The notes under the pieces: generated by a model
The model's input: the letters and a program-made list of their open reading frames with translations, nothing else
Databases searched by the model: none
Told to the model about the DNA's origin: nothing
Source: Rubrivivax sp.
GTDB lineage: Bacteria; Pseudomonadota; Gammaproteobacteria; Burkholderiales; Burkholderiaceae_C
NCBI GenBank assembly: GCA_019635285.1
Contig: JAHBZS010000009.1
Location: forward strand, 62,001-126,000
DNA length: 64,000 bases
Direction: 5' to 3'
Position numbers and translations under genes: made by a program
Shown: one piece after another, positions 32,372-41,981 of the stretch
Position numbering within the stretch: position 1 is the stretch's first letter
Layout of the letters: each line of letters opens with the position of its first letter

Positions 32372-33498
32372 ATCACCTCGATCTCCGCAAGCAGCGCGCC
32401 GGCGCTCTTCATCGCCTGCAGGATGACCAGCAGGTCCTGCGGCGTGGCGCCCATGGTGTTCAGCGCCTTGACCACGTCGCTCAGCCGCACGCCGGCCGGC
32501 AGCTCGATCATGGCCTTGTTGCCGGTGCTGATGGAGATGTCCGACTGCTCGGTGACCACGGTGCGGCCGTTGGCCAGGGGCCCCGGCTGGCTGACCGTCG
32601 GCGTGGTGGAGATGGTCACCGACAGGTTGCCGTGCGCCACCGCACAGGCGCCCAGCGTCACCGCCTCGTTCAGCACCACCGAGCCGGTGCGTGCATTCAG
32701 GATCACCTTGGCCGCCGGCTTGGCCAGCTGCACCGTCAGGTTCTCGATATCGGCCATGAAGGCGACGCGCCGCGCGGGCTCGGGCGGCATGTTGACGCGC
32801 ACCATGCGCGCATCGATGGCCATGGCGGTGCCCGCGCCCTTGGCCTGGTTGATGGCCTGCGCCACCGCGCTGGCGGTCTGGTAGTCGCTGTTGTTCATCG
32901 CCAGCTGCAGCGAATCGCCCTGCAGCGCCATGTTGGGCACGCTGCGCTCGATGGTCGCGCCGGCCGGCACACGGCCGCTGGACAGCTGGTTGATGACCAC
33001 CTTGGAGCCGTTGGCCGCCGCGCCGGCGCCACCGATCACCAGGTTGCCCTGCGCCAGCGCATAGATCTGCCCGTCGACGCCCCGCAGCGGCGTGGACACC
33101 AGGGTGCCGCCGCGCAGGCTCTTGGCATTGCCGATCGACGAGACGTTGACGTCCACCGCCTGCCCCGGCATCGCATACGCCGGCAGCACCGCGGTGACCA
33201 TCACCGCGGCGACGTTGCGCAGCTGCATGTTCGTGCCCGGCGGAATGGTCACGCCCAGCTGCTGCAGCATGGACACCAGGCTCTGCGAGGTGAAGGGCGC
33301 GGCCGTGCTCTGGTCGCCGCTGCCGTCCAGCCCGACCACCAGGCCGTAGCCGGTGAGCTGGTTGGGGCGCACGCCGGCCACCGTGGCCACCTCTTTCACG
33401 CGCGCGGCCTGCGACGGCAGCGGCCACCACAGCGCGGCGCTGGCGAGGAAGAAGGTGAGCCACAGCAGGCGGCGCACCAGGCGCTCTTCGGCTTGCAT
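32368..33498 (-). CDS. flgI: Flagellar P-ring protein FlgI
   Basis: 376 residues with a signal peptide cleaved near residue 31 (after LPSQA). Characteristic FlgI text follows: RVKEVATVAGVRPNQLTGYG, VVGLDGSGDQS, RNVAAVMVTAVLP and RLSDVVKALNTMGATPQDL. It forms the periplasmic P ring around the rod. The stop of flgH and the ATG of flgI share one base (TGATG). Confidence 0.97.
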   Translation of the reverse strand: MQAEERLVRRLLWLTFFLASAALWWPLPSQAARVKEVATVAGVRPNQLTGYGLVVGLDGSGDQSTAAPFTSQSLVSMLQQLGVTIPPGTNMQLRNVAAVMVTAVLPAYAMPGQAVDVNVSSIGNAKSLRGGTLVSTPLRGVDGQIYALAQGNLVIGGAGAAANGSKVVINQLSSGRVPAGATIERSVPNMALQGDSLQLAMNNSDYQTASAVAQAINQAKGAGTAMAIDARMVRVNMPPEPARRVAFMADIENLTVQLAKPAAKVILNARTGSVVLNEAVTLGACAVAHGNLSVTISTTPTVSQPGPLANGRTVVTEQSDISISTGNKAMIELPAGVRLSDVVKALNTMGATPQDLLVILQAMKSAGALLAEIEVI

Positions 33499-34232
33499 CA
33501 GATTGGAAGAATGTTCAGGAAGAAGCGGCTCAGCCAGCCGATGGTCTGCGCGTCGGCCTGCTGGCCGCGGCCGCGGTGCTCGACGCGCACGTTGGCGATC
33601 TTCACGCTGGGGATGGAGTTGCCCGCCTGGATGAGCAGCGGGTCGACCTGGCCCGAGAAGCGCAGCACGTCGACGTTGCTGTTGACGCCGATCTGCTTCT
33701 CGCCGGAGATCAGCAGGTGGCCGTTGGGCAGCACGTCGGTGACCAGCACGGTGATGCTGCCCAGGAAGTCGTTGCTGCTCTCGGTGGCGCCCTTGCCGGC
33801 GAAGCTGTTGTTGCTGGTGCCCTCGGCGTTGGCGCGCGTCAGCCGGCTGGGGTTGATGCCCGGCAGCGCCACCACCGAGGCGTCGACCTTGCCGCTCTTG
33901 TCGATGCTGCTGGTCGACTTCTGGCTGGCCGAGACCTTCTCGACGATCTGCACCGTCAGCGTGTCGCCGCGGTGGCGTGCGCGGTAGTCTTCGAACAGCG
34001 GGCGGTACTGCGCGGCCTGGAAGATCGAGCCATTGGTGGCCACCGGCGGCGGCGGCGTGTAGGGGATGACGTTGGTCGGCTCGGCCACCTCGACACGCGG
34101 GTTCATGGTCACGCAGCCGGCCAGCGCGGCCGACAGCGACAGCACCAGCCCGCGCACGGCCGCCCCCAGCGGGTGCGCCGACGCAGGCCGCCGCGCGGCG
34201 GTCTTCAAGGCCATCGTCGCCGTGCGCCTCAC
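33498..34232 (-). CDS. flgH: Flagellar L-ring lipoprotein FlgH
   Basis: 244 residues from a GTG that overlaps the flgG stop (GTGA); an ATG at 34214 is an alternative. A lipobox AALAGC near residue 40 marks an outer-membrane lipoprotein. FlgH signatures: [50 protein letters not shown] and EKQIGVN. It forms the L ring. The long N-region before the lipobox suggests that the ATG at 34214 may be the true start. Confidence 0.95.
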   Translation of the reverse strand: MRRTATMALKTAARRPASAHPLGAAVRGLVLSLSAALAGCVTMNPRVEVAEPTNVIPYTPPPPVATNGSIFQAAQYRPLFEDYRARHRGDTLTVQIVEKVSASQKSTSSIDKSGKVDASVVALPGINPSRLTRANAEGTSNNSFAGKGATESSNDFLGSITVLVTDVLPNGHLLISGEKQIGVNSNVDVLRFSGQVDPLLIQAGNSIPSVKIANVRVEHRGRGQQADAQTIGWLSRFFLNILPI

Positions 34233-35011
34233 AGCTGCCCCAGCCGCGCCAGCATCTGGTCGGTGGTCTGGATGGCCTTGGAATTCAGCTCGTAGGCACG
34301 CTGCGTGGCGATCATCGACACCAGCTCTTCCACCACGTTGACGTTGCTGCCTTCCACGAAGCCCTGCATCAGGCCGCCGCGGCCGTCGGCGCCCGGCGCG
34401 CCGGTGTTCGGCGTGCCCGAGGCGGTGGTCTCGGCATACAGGTTCTGGCCGCGCGGATCGAGGCCGCCCGGGTTGATGAAGGTGGCCAACTGCAGCTGGC
34501 CCAGGGTCTGCGCCTGCGCCTGGCCGGCCACGGTGACACTGACCGTGCCGTCGGCGGCGACGGTGATGCTCTGCGCGCCGGCCGGCACGGTGATGCCGGG
34601 CTGCAGCACCTGGCCGTTAGCGGTGACCACCTGCCCGGCGGCGTCGAGCTGGAACGAGCCGTCGCGCGTGTAGGCGGTGCTGCCGTCGGGCAGCTGCACC
34701 TGGAAGAAGCCCGGGCCCTTGATCGCCAGGTCCAGGTTGTTGCCGGTCTGCTGCAGGTTGCCCTGGCTGAAGTTGCGCGTCGAGGCCGAGACGCGGGTGC
34801 CCAGGCCCACCTGCAGCCCGGTGGGCAGCTGCGTCTGGTCGCTGCTGGCCGCGCCCACCTGGCGCAGGCTGTCGTACATCAGGTCTTCGAAGACCACGCC
34901 GCCGCGCTTGAAGCCATTGGTGGCCACGTTGGCCAGGTTGTTGGCGATGGTGTCCAGCTTGAACTGCTGGCCTTCCATGCCGGTCTTGGCGATCCACAAC
35001 GAACGATTCAT
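34229..35011 (-). CDS. flgG: Flagellar distal rod protein FlgG
   Basis: 260 residues, standard length. [20 protein letters not shown] and [13 protein letters not shown] at the N-terminus; [20 protein letters not shown] at the C-terminus. These form the terminal helices of the distal rod. GGGAG lies eight bases before the ATG at 35011, which excludes a longer open frame upstream. It is now the first gene of flgGHIJKL because the usual neighbour flgF is 3.8 kb away behind three other genes. Confidence 0.97.
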   Translation of the reverse strand: MNRSLWIAKTGMEGQQFKLDTIANNLANVATNGFKRGGVVFEDLMYDSLRQVGAASSDQTQLPTGLQVGLGTRVSASTRNFSQGNLQQTGNNLDLAIKGPGFFQVQLPDGSTAYTRDGSFQLDAAGQVVTANGQVLQPGITVPAGAQSITVAADGTVSVTVAGQAQAQTLGQLQLATFINPGGLDPRGQNLYAETTASGTPNTGAPGADGRGGLMQGFVEGSNVNVVEELVSMIATQRAYELNSKAIQTTDQMLARLGQL

Positions 35012-35346
35012 GCGCCCGGCTCCCGAGGTTTGGAGCCAGTGTCCCGCCAAGCCCGTCGCGCCGGCCTGACGAAAAGCGCCGCGTTCGCGGCTTTTCTTAC
35101 ATCGGTGCGGGCCTTGCCCGATGCTCCGCGGACAGGGCACGCCCAGCGCGACGGCCGGGACCGGCACGACGTGGACGAAGATCGCCGCCCGCGCGGACCC
35201 AGAGCGCCCCGCGGCGGGTCGGCGCCCCCCGTCGGACGGCCTGCGCTGCGCCAATTCGCGGCATCCGACGCCGCGGCAGCCGACGCCCGGGATGACGCTG
35301 CGGTAGAGTCGCCCAGCTTGGCGCCCCGGGGCATCGCGCGGACCGC
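35012..35346. other. Intergenic region between divergent flgG and the TIR-ankyrin gene
   Basis: 335 bp without a credible gene. It must contain the promoter for flgGHIJKL, now separated from flgF, and for the TIR-ankyrin gene. I see an inverted repeat followed by T-residues at 35072-35098, a GG-N10-GC pair at 35034-35049 on the minus strand that resembles a sigma-54 site but could be chance, and TAGAGT at 35303-35308 on the plus strand as a possible -10. Confidence 0.6.
35072..35098. terminator. Intrinsic-type hairpin upstream of flgG
   Basis: On the plus strand GCCGCG, TT, CGCGGC (35078-35091) is followed by TTTTCTT. AAAAGC at 35072 can extend the stem against GCTTTT, so it is partly bidirectional; the minus side has only four T. 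It may stop transcription entering the flgG leader from upstream minus-strand genes or act as an attenuator. Confidence 0.5.
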
Positions 35347-37194
35347 ATGGCCAACCCGAAGATCTTCATCAGCTACCGGCGCGACGACAGCATCGGCCAC
35401 GCAGGCCGCCTGTTCGACCGTCTGGTGCAGGCGTTCGGGCGGGCCAACGTCTTCCGCGACGTCGATACCCTGGCGGCCGGCGAAGACTTCGTGCAGGCGG
35501 TGCGCGACCGCATCGAGCGTTGCGACGTGTTGCTGGTATTGATCGGCACGCGCTGGCTCACCGCCGCCGACGAGGACGGCCGCTGGCGCCTGGCCGACGA
35601 GAGCGATCTGGTGCGCACCGAGATCGCCACCGGGCTGCAGCGCAACCTGCGTGTGATCCCGGTGCTGCTGCAGGGCGCGGCCATGCCCAAGGCCAAGGAC
35701 CTGCCGGCGGAACTGGGGCCGCTGGCGCGGCGCAACGCGGTCGACATCCGCGACACCAGCTTCGACCGCGACGCGGCTCAGCTGCTGCAGCTGCTCGGCC
35801 CCCACTGGCGCCGCAGCGTGCTGCGCCAGTTGCAGCGCCCGGTCGTGTATGCCCCGCTGGCCGCGGCGGTGGCGCTGCTCGCCGGGCTGTGGATCTACCC
35901 GCGGGTGGCGCTGACGCCGGAGCAGGCGCGCGTGGAGATCGTGCAGATGGGCCTGGCCTACGATGCCGACGACTTCGTCGCCCGCGCCAAGGAAGGCGAC
36001 CTCGCCGCCACCCGGCTGTTCCTGCGCGCCGGCATGGCGGCGGACGCGCCCGACCGTGAGGCGCACACCGCGTCGCAATGGGCCGCGGCGCAGGGACACC
36101 GCGAACTGCTGGAACTGCTGCTCGAGCGGGGCGCCGATCCGGGCAAACCGCTGGTCTGGGCGGCGGGCCATGGCAAGACCGACATCGTCGCCGGGCTGCT
36201 GCAGCGCCAGCCCGGCCAGGCCGCGGTCAGCGAGGCGATGCACAACGCCGCCGGCACCCGCCACACCGACATCGTCAGGACCCTGCTCGACGCCGGGGCC
36301 GTGGTCGACGCGCCGCGGGGCCAGGACGGCAGCCGCGCGCTGATCGAGGCGGCCCGCGTCGCCAACCTGGCGACGGTGCAACTGCTGCTCGAACGCGGCG
36401 CCGACGTGAATGCGCAGGACGCCCACGGCACGACGGCACTGATCGCCGTGGTGAGTTCGGCTGCGTCTAGCCCCGACGCGCAGGACGCGGCGCAGCGCCT
36501 GGAGATCGCGCGGCGGCTGCTCGACCAAGGCGCCGACCCGAACCTGCGCTTGCGATCGATGCAGACCTGGCAGCCGACGGCCCTGTTGCTGGCCATCGAC
36601 GCCGGCTTGCCGGCGCTGGCCTTGCTGCTGATCGAACGCGGCGCGGACGTGAACCTGAGCACCGCCTACCAGGGCGGCGACATGCGCCAGCTCAGCGCGC
36701 TGATGCGCGCGGCCCGCGCGGGCCTGCCCGAGGTCGTGGCGGCCTTGCTGGCCAAGGGCGCGGCCGTGCAAGCGCGCAACGAGAACGGCAACGATGCGCT
36801 GATGGAAGCGGCACTCGCCGACGCTGCCGGCCCCGCCGTCGCCAAGGCGCTGCTCGCCGGCGGCGCGGATGCCGGCGCCGTCAATGTCAATCAGCGCACG
36901 GCGCTGATGTTCGTGGCGCGGCGGCGTGGCGCGGTCGACATCGAGTGGGTGCGCGGGCTGCTCGAACACGGCGCCAAGGTGGACGCCGCCGACAAGGTGG
37001 GGCGCACGCCGTTGATGTTTGCCGCCGCCGAGGGACAGGCCGACGTCGCGCGTGAGTTGCTGCGGCACGGGGCGCGCTGGGGCGCCGTCGATCGCGAAGG
37101 TCGGTCCGCGCTGCAGATCGCGCGCGAGGCCGGCCACCAGGAGATGGTGCAGGTGCTGACCGAGGCCGGCGCGCGTGCGCCTGCACCGAAGTGA
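35347..37194 (+). CDS. TIR-domain protein with membrane segment and ankyrin repeats
   Basis: 615 residues. Residues 5-150 are a bacterial TIR domain: [46 protein letters not shown] and the helix [14 protein letters not shown], whose Glu92 sits where catalytic TIRs have their NADase Glu. A single hydrophobic segment lies near 165-186. The rest is about nine ankyrin repeats with phrases such as [20 protein letters not shown] and [19 protein letters not shown]. The layout suggests a cytosolic TIR anchored to the membrane with a periplasmic or cytosolic ankyrin sensor. It is the only plus-strand gene inside the minus-strand flgG-flgF stretch and is a candidate acquired gene. Function unknown. Confidence 0.9.
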   Translation: MANPKIFISYRRDDSIGHAGRLFDRLVQAFGRANVFRDVDTLAAGEDFVQAVRDRIERCDVLLVLIGTRWLTAADEDGRWRLADESDLVRTEIATGLQRNLRVIPVLLQGAAMPKAKDLPAELGPLARRNAVDIRDTSFDRDAAQLLQLLGPHWRRSVLRQLQRPVVYAPLAAAVALLAGLWIYPRVALTPEQARVEIVQMGLAYDADDFVARAKEGDLAATRLFLRAGMAADAPDREAHTASQWAAAQGHRELLELLLERGADPGKPLVWAAGHGKTDIVAGLLQRQPGQAAVSEAMHNAAGTRHTDIVRTLLDAGAVVDAPRGQDGSRALIEAARVANLATVQLLLERGADVNAQDAHGTTALIAVVSSAASSPDAQDAAQRLEIARRLLDQGADPNLRLRSMQTWQPTALLLAIDAGLPALALLLIERGADVNLSTAYQGGDMRQLSALMRAARAGLPEVVAALLAKGAAVQARNENGNDALMEAALADAAGPAVAKALLAGGADAGAVNVNQRTALMFVARRRGAVDIEWVRGLLEHGAKVDAADKVGRTPLMFAAAEGQADVARELLRHGARWGAVDREGRSALQIAREAGHQEMVQVLTEAGARAPAPK

Positions 37195-37215
37195 AGTCTG
37201 CCCCTTCGGTTGGCG

Positions 37216-37965
37216 CTAGCGGCGCAGCAGTGCCGGAAGCCCGGCCGCGACCATCGCGAGGCCGGCGGCGCTAAGCAGCAGCAGCACGACACGGCGGAAG
37301 GCCAGCGGGCTCAGGCCGCGGTAGATGCGCGCGCCGAGCAGCGACGGCAGCAGCATCGCCGGGGCGACGATGGCGAACTTGGACGCCATGTCCGCGGTCA
37401 GCGCCCCCGAGGCGATGTAGGCCACCAGCGTCGCCGCCAGCGCGGCCAGGCTGAAGTTCTGGATCACGCCGCGCTGCAGGTCCTTGTCCCAGCCGCGCAG
37501 GGTCACCCACAGCGACGGCAGCACGCCGCTGAAGCCGGCGATGCCGCCCATCACGCCGCCGAGCAGGCCGACCACGCCGTCGGCCCAGCGCCCGCCGAAG
37601 CGCAGGCGTGGCAGCCGGTCGGCCCACAGCATGGCCGGACAGCACACCACCAGGAACAGGCCCAGGGTCAGCTTGAACACCGCCGGGTCCAGGTGCGGCA
37701 GCGCCCAGACGCCGATCGGCACGCCGGCCAGTCCGCCGACCACGAAGGGCATCAGCGCGCCCGGCGCCAGCCCGCGCTTCACGGTGAAGACCTGGATGCA
37801 CTGGCCCAGCAGGCCGCCGCACACCGCCATCGCCGCGGCCAGCCGCGGCTCGATGCCCCACACCCACACCGACATCGCGACCATCGCGAAGGCGAAGCCG
37901 GAGATGCCCTGCACCAGCCCGGCGAATGCCGCGCCGCCGGCAAGCAGCAGCAGCTCGGCGCTCAC
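37216..37965 (-). CDS. TauE/SafE-family permease
   Basis: 249 residues, about eight hydrophobic helices, family TauE/SafE (sulfite exporter-like). The N-terminal AGLVQGISGFAFAMVAM is the family motif. Substrates in the family are sulfur oxoanions or organosulfonates, but none is established for this type. Start is a GTG at 37965 overlapping the end of a junction module (GTGA). It is convergent with the TIR-ankyrin gene, 21 bp apart. Confidence 0.9.
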   Translation of the reverse strand: MSAELLLLAGGAAFAGLVQGISGFAFAMVAMSVWVWGIEPRLAAAMAVCGGLLGQCIQVFTVKRGLAPGALMPFVVGGLAGVPIGVWALPHLDPAVFKLTLGLFLVVCCPAMLWADRLPRLRFGGRWADGVVGLLGGVMGGIAGFSGVLPSLWVTLRGWDKDLQRGVIQNFSLAALAATLVAYIASGALTADMASKFAIVAPAMLLPSLLGARIYRGLSPLAFRRVVLLLLSAAGLAMVAAGLPALLRR

Positions 37966-38027
37966 TGCAATGCCCTTGGCACGGCGTGCTGCGGGACCAG
38001 CGCCTGGGAGCGGCCCGGCGCGCTCAT
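37962..38027 (-). repeat. Junction module family 1, chaC/tauE
   Basis: The stop of the ChaC-like gene lies in ATGA (38027-38024). A mini-ORF of 21 residues, beginning MSAPGRSQALVPQHA, ends in the GTGA start of the permease gene. AAGGG lies seven bases before that GTG. The module is nearly the same as the one at flhB/flhA: both start TGAGCGCGCCGGGCCGCTCC. Confidence 0.85.
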
Positions 38028-38803
38028 GCCGACGCGCGCACGTGCGCCAGCAGCTGCTTCAGGTAGTCGTCGCTGAGGCCCAGATGCTCGAGCTGCCGCA
38101 CCAGCTGCTCCAGGTACTGGCGGTTGCTGCCGAGCACGCCGCGGGCCCGGGCGATGATCGCCGCGGTGTCGGCCAGCGGCAGCTCGCCCACGTGGTCGGC
38201 GTGCGCGGGGTTGGCCGCGAACACCAGCGCCCGCACCTCGCCCTGCGGCGTGTGCACCGGCAGCAGCTGCGGGCGGTAGATGCCGCGCAGCATCTCGCGC
38301 CGCCACAGCAGCGCCGATTCGTGGTCGGCCAGCGCCGCGGCGACGCGGAACACCAGCCCGGTGCAGGCGCCTTCGCCCGGCTCCAGCGTGAGCATCAGGC
38401 CCGGGCATTCGATCGAGCCGCGCCCCAGGTGCGTGCGGTGCGAGAAGCGCCGCCGGTAGCGCGGCAGCTCGGCCAGCCGCAATTCGGTGAAATGGATGCC
38501 CGGGTCCCACATCAACGAGCCGTAGCCGAAGACCCACAGGTCCTGCCCGTCGTCCAGCGGGCCCAGCAGCGCCTGGCGCGTGGCTTCCAGCTGCGCATCG
38601 GACAAGCGCCATTCGGCCCCCTGCCCCTGCAGGCGCGCGCGCGCGTCCCACTGCGCCATGACTTCCGGCGTGATGCGCAGCGCCGAGCGCTCGGCCGGCG
38701 CGATGCGGTCGCGCAGCTGCGGCAGGTGGCAGTAGACGTCGGCGTGACCGCCCGCGGCGGGGCCGGCCGGGTCGTGGCGCATCGCGGCGGTTCTGCGGCG
38801 CAT
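38024..38803 (-). CDS. Gamma-glutamylcyclotransferase, ChaC-like
   Basis: 259 residues; an ATG at 38782 would give 252. The ChaC fold is marked by DLWVFGYGSLMWDPG near the middle, the substrate-binding glycine loop, and GLVFRVA and GEVRALVFAANP afterwards. ChaC enzymes split glutathione or gamma-glutamyl peptides to 5-oxoproline. The N-terminal 85 residues are longer than in minimal ChaC and resemble those of other proteobacterial members. It sits between flgF and the permease gene on the same strand, with no link to motility. Confidence 0.88.
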   Translation of the reverse strand: MRRRTAAMRHDPAGPAAGGHADVYCHLPQLRDRIAPAERSALRITPEVMAQWDARARLQGQGAEWRLSDAQLEATRQALLGPLDDGQDLWVFGYGSLMWDPGIHFTELRLAELPRYRRRFSHRTHLGRGSIECPGLMLTLEPGEGACTGLVFRVAAALADHESALLWRREMLRGIYRPQLLPVHTPQGEVRALVFAANPAHADHVGELPLADTAAIIARARGVLGSNRQYLEQLVRQLEHLGLSDDYLKQLLAHVRASA

Positions 38804-38837
38804 CGAGAGACGGGAGCTTTGCGAAGCCCGCAGTATC

Positions 38838-39569
38838 TCAGGTGCCGTTGTTGGACAGCAGCTTGGTCGCCGCCTGCTCCTTCTGCTCGGCGGTCTGCAG
38901 CATCTTCATCTGCTGCTCGAACTGGCGCGCCGCGGCGATCATCGCCACCATCGTCTCCACCGCGCTGACGTTGCTGCCCTCCAGCGCGCCTTGCTGCACG
39001 CGCGCGGTGGCGTCGGCATCGAGGTCGCCGCCGGGCGAGCGGAACAGGCCGTCGTCGCCGCGCACCAGCCGGCCTTCCGGCGTGACCAGCTTCAGCCGAC
39101 CCACCTGCTGGGCCTTGCTGTGGCCCACCTGCGCGGTGATGGTGCCGTCGGCGCCGATGTCGATGCGCGCATTCGCCGGCACGGTGATCGGCCCGCCGTC
39201 GCCCACCACCGGCAGGCCGCTGCGCGTGACCAGCTGGCCCTCCGGGTCGATGTCCAGCGCACCGCCGCGGGTGTAGGCCTCGGTGCCGTCCAGCGCCTGC
39301 ACGGCCAGCCACGACTTGCCCGACACCGCCACGTCGAGTGCGCGGCCGGTGGTCTGCACCACGCCCGGCGCGTCGCTGTGGCCGGGCGTCGATTCCAGCG
39401 CGTACACGCGCGTGCTCGCGCCGTCGCCGAGCACCGGCACCGCGCGGAAGGCCGCCAGCTCGGCGCGGAACCCGGCCGTGGAGACATTGGCCAGGTTGTT
39501 CGCCAGGATGTCCTGGCGCTGCAGGGTTGCCTTCGCGCCCGACATCGACAGGTAGATCATGCGGTCCAT
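38838..39569 (-). CDS. flgF: Flagellar proximal rod protein FlgF
   Basis: 243 residues. N-terminus MDRMIYLSMSGAKATLQRQD with NNLANVSTAGFRAE; C-terminus LEGSNVSAVETMVAMIAAAR, both rod/hook family helices. The GNDGD-like region is GGALDIDPEGQLVTRSG. It forms part of the proximal rod. It is the last flagellar gene of flgBCDEF; flgG does not follow. Confidence 0.96.
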   Translation of the reverse strand: MDRMIYLSMSGAKATLQRQDILANNLANVSTAGFRAELAAFRAVPVLGDGASTRVYALESTPGHSDAPGVVQTTGRALDVAVSGKSWLAVQALDGTEAYTRGGALDIDPEGQLVTRSGLPVVGDGGPITVPANARIDIGADGTITAQVGHSKAQQVGRLKLVTPEGRLVRGDDGLFRSPGGDLDADATARVQQGALEGSNVSAVETMVAMIAAARQFEQQMKMLQTAEQKEQAATKLLSNNGT

Positions 39570-39597
39570 GCTCGGCCTCCGGCAGGGTCAGCGCCGG

Positions 39598-40860
39598 TCA
39601 GCGCAGATTGACCAGCGTCTGCAGCACCTGGTCCTGCGTCTTGATGGTCTGCGCGTTGGCCTGGTAGATGCGCTGCGCGGTGATCATGTTTACCAGCTCG
39701 CCGGTCAGGTCGACGTTGGACTCCTCCAGCGCCTGGGCCTTCACCAGCCCCAGCTGGCCCGTGCCGGGGGCGCCGTAGATGGGGTCGCCCGAGGCAAAGG
39801 TCTGGCCCCAGTTGTTGTTGGCCAGCGGCTGCAGGCCCTGCGGGTTGCGGAAGTTGGCCAGTTCGATGCGCCCCGCCGGCTTGGACTGGTTGTTGGAATA
39901 GCGCGCCATGACCGTGCCGTCGGGCTCCACCGCCACCGAGGTCAGCTGGCCGGCGGCGTAGCCGTCCTGGTGCAGGTCGGTGACGCCGTAGGCCGAGCCG
40001 AACTGCGTCACGTCGGCAAAGTCGAAGAGCAGCCCGGCGATGGCCTCGGTCTGCGCGCCGGCGGCGTTGGTCGAGGCCGGGATGTTCACGGCCACCGGCG
40101 CGGCCGGCGCCAGCGGCCCGCTGCCGTCGCTCTGGAAGGTGATGGTGGTGATGGGCAGCGGTGCGGCGGCGTTGCCGCCGACGGTGCTGCCGTTGGCCGT
40201 GGCATAGACGTTCCACTGGTCGTTGGCCGACTTCTGGAAGTACAGGCTCACCGAGACCTCCTGGCCCTTCATGTCGTAGACCGTCAGCGAGGTGGCGTCG
40301 TTGTAGGTGCTGGCGTCGGCGAAGTCGATCTGCGGCGCGGCGGCCGGCAGGGTCACGGCCTTGCGCGAATCGAGGTTGGCTTCCAGGTCGGCCAGCGTCG
40401 ACGGGTTGGGATCGATGCCGCCGGTGGGCAGCTGCAGCGGCACCAGCTGCCCCGGCAGCACCTGGCCGCTGCCGTTGGCGGCGTAGCCCATCAGCCGGTC
40501 CAGGCTGTTGTTGACCAGATAGCCCTCGCGGTCGAGCTTGAACTGGCCGTTGCGCGTGTAGGTCACCGGGCTGCGGCCGTCGCTGACCTGGAAGAAGCCC
40601 GAGCCGTTGATCGCCAGGTCCAGCGGGTTGTCGGTGGTCGTCACATTGCCCTGCGTGAACTGCTGCGCCACCGCCTGCAGCGCGGTGCCGATGCCGACCT
40701 GGTTGGTGCCGGAGCCGTTCAGCGCGTTGGCGTACACCGCGGAGAACTCGGCGCGCGAGACCTTCGCGCCGAAGGTGTTGGCGTTGGCAATGTTGTTGCC
40801 GATGACTTCGAGGTTCTTGCTCGATGCGTTCAGGCCGGAAAGGCCTTGCTGGAAGCTCAT
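39598..40860 (-). CDS. flgE: Flagellar hook protein FlgE
   Basis: 420 residues. N-terminus MSFQQGLSGLNASSKNLEVI then GNNIANANTFGAK; C-terminus LEESNVDLTGELVNMITAQR and IYQANAQTIKTQDQVLQTLV. Middle domains are variable. It polymerises into the hook under the FlgD cap and is exported by the type III apparatus. It lies 28 bp before flgF and 19 bp after flgD. Confidence 0.97.
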   Translation of the reverse strand: MSFQQGLSGLNASSKNLEVIGNNIANANTFGAKVSRAEFSAVYANALNGSGTNQVGIGTALQAVAQQFTQGNVTTTDNPLDLAINGSGFFQVSDGRSPVTYTRNGQFKLDREGYLVNNSLDRLMGYAANGSGQVLPGQLVPLQLPTGGIDPNPSTLADLEANLDSRKAVTLPAAAPQIDFADASTYNDATSLTVYDMKGQEVSVSLYFQKSANDQWNVYATANGSTVGGNAAAPLPITTITFQSDGSGPLAPAAPVAVNIPASTNAAGAQTEAIAGLLFDFADVTQFGSAYGVTDLHQDGYAAGQLTSVAVEPDGTVMARYSNNQSKPAGRIELANFRNPQGLQPLANNNWGQTFASGDPIYGAPGTGQLGLVKAQALEESNVDLTGELVNMITAQRIYQANAQTIKTQDQVLQTLVNLR

Positions 40861-40879
40861 GGGGGGCTCCGGTTGAATG

Positions 40880-41533
40880 TCAGTTGAAGGCCTTGACGCT
40901 GTCGTAGGACACCGCGCCCGAATGGCTGAGCTCCAGGCGCAGCGAACTGCCCACGCCGCTGACGGCGTCGACGTGGTCGCGCATCAGGGTGCCGCCGAGC
41001 ACGCTGTGGCTGCCGCTGGTGGCGGTGACGCGGAAGCGGTAGTTGGCATCGTCCTGCGCGGCGCCCGCGGGCCACGTAAAGGAATGCGAGCCGCTGGACA
41101 TCGCGCCCAGGTTCAGGCTGCCGGCCACCTGGCCGGCCGCGTTGAGGATCTCGACCTTGACGTTGTCCGCGGCCGAGCTGAGCTCGAAGCCGCCGACGCC
41201 GCTGCCGTTGTCGATGGACAGGCGGTTGCCGGACACGGTGACGTCGCGGTCGACCAGCGTGGCGCCCTGCAGCGCCTGCAGCTGCACCAGCTGGCCGTTG
41301 AGCCCGGCGACCGTGGTGTTGAGCTTGTCGATGCCGCTGACCGTGCTGATCTGCGCCATCTGGCTGGTCACCTGCGCGTTGTCCAGCGGGTTCATCGGGT
41401 CCTGGTTCTGCATCTGCGCCACCAGCAGCTTGAGGAAGCGGTCCTCGCCGCCGGCCTCGTTCTGCGTCGCGCTGCGCGTGGCGCCATTGGCGGCGGCGCT
41501 CATGCTGTCCGACAGCTCGGAGATGGCGCTCAT
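40880..41533 (-). CDS. flgD: Hook-capping/scaffold protein FlgD
   Basis: 217 residues. The N-terminal FLKLLVAQMQNQDPMNPLDN is the export and capping signature, followed by QVTSQMAQISTVSGIDKLN. The C-terminal half has the Tudor/FnIII-like hook-cap fold (GSHSFTWPAG). ATG at 41533 lies in an ATGA that also ends a 14-residue junction ORF, and AGGAGG precedes it. Confidence 0.95.
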   Translation of the reverse strand: MSAISELSDSMSAAANGATRSATQNEAGGEDRFLKLLVAQMQNQDPMNPLDNAQVTSQMAQISTVSGIDKLNTTVAGLNGQLVQLQALQGATLVDRDVTVSGNRLSIDNGSGVGGFELSSAADNVKVEILNAAGQVAGSLNLGAMSSGSHSFTWPAGAAQDDANYRFRVTATSGSHSVLGGTLMRDHVDAVSGVGSSLRLELSHSGAVSYDSVKAFN

Positions 41534-41574
41534 GCGGCCCCTCCTGCGTCCCTGGGACCGCCGCGCGGACTCAT
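41530..41574 (-). repeat. Junction module family 1 (short, degenerate), flgC/flgD
   Basis: The flgC stop lies in ATGA (41574-41571). The mini-ORF MSPRGGPRDAGGAA stops in the ATGA start of flgD. The module starts TGAGTCCGC and contains GGTCCCAGGG, related to the longer modules, and its end contributes AGGAGGGG as ribosome site for flgD. Confidence 0.6.
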
Positions 41575-41981
41575 GATTGACCCATCTGCAGCGTCTTCTG
41601 CAGCAGGCTCTTGGCGGCGTTCATCACCTCCAGGTTGTTCTGGTAGGAGCGTGACGCGGAGATCATGTTGACCATCTCTTCCACGGTGTTGACGTTGCTG
41701 TAGGTGACGTAGCCCTCGGCGTCGGCCGCGGGGTTTTTCGGGTCGTGCACGCGGCGCCCGGCGCTGGTGTCCTCGCCGATGCTGGACACGCGCACGCCGG
41801 CGGCGCTCAGCGCGCCCATCAGCTCGGTCTGGAAGACCACGTGGCGCGCGCGGTAGGCCTGCCCGTCGGGGCCGGCCACCGTGTCGGCGTTGGCCAGGTT
41901 GGAGGCCACGACGTTCAGACGCTGGCTCTGCGCGCTGACCGCGCTGCCGCTGACGTCGAAGATCTTGAACATGCTCATCAC
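41571..41981 (-). CDS. flgC: Flagellar rod protein FlgC
   Basis: 136 residues from a GTG at 41981, or 135 from the adjacent ATG at 41978. FlgC features: FKIFDVSGSAVSAQSQRLNV, VASNLANADT, and the C-terminal EMVNMISASRSYQNNLEVMN. It forms part of the proximal rod. AAAGGA stands before the start. Confidence 0.95.
   Translation of the reverse strand: MMSMFKIFDVSGSAVSAQSQRLNVVASNLANADTVAGPDGQAYRARHVVFQTELMGALSAAGVRVSSIGEDTSAGRRVHDPKNPAADAEGYVTYSNVNTVEEMVNMISASRSYQNNLEVMNAAKSLLQKTLQMGQS

Noticed and set aside
35034-35049. Sigma-54-like GG-N10-GC element before flgG
   Set aside because: Matches the minimal pattern, but flagellar systems with FlhDC do not normally use sigma-54 and no enhancer-binding gene is seen; chance is likely at this GC content.
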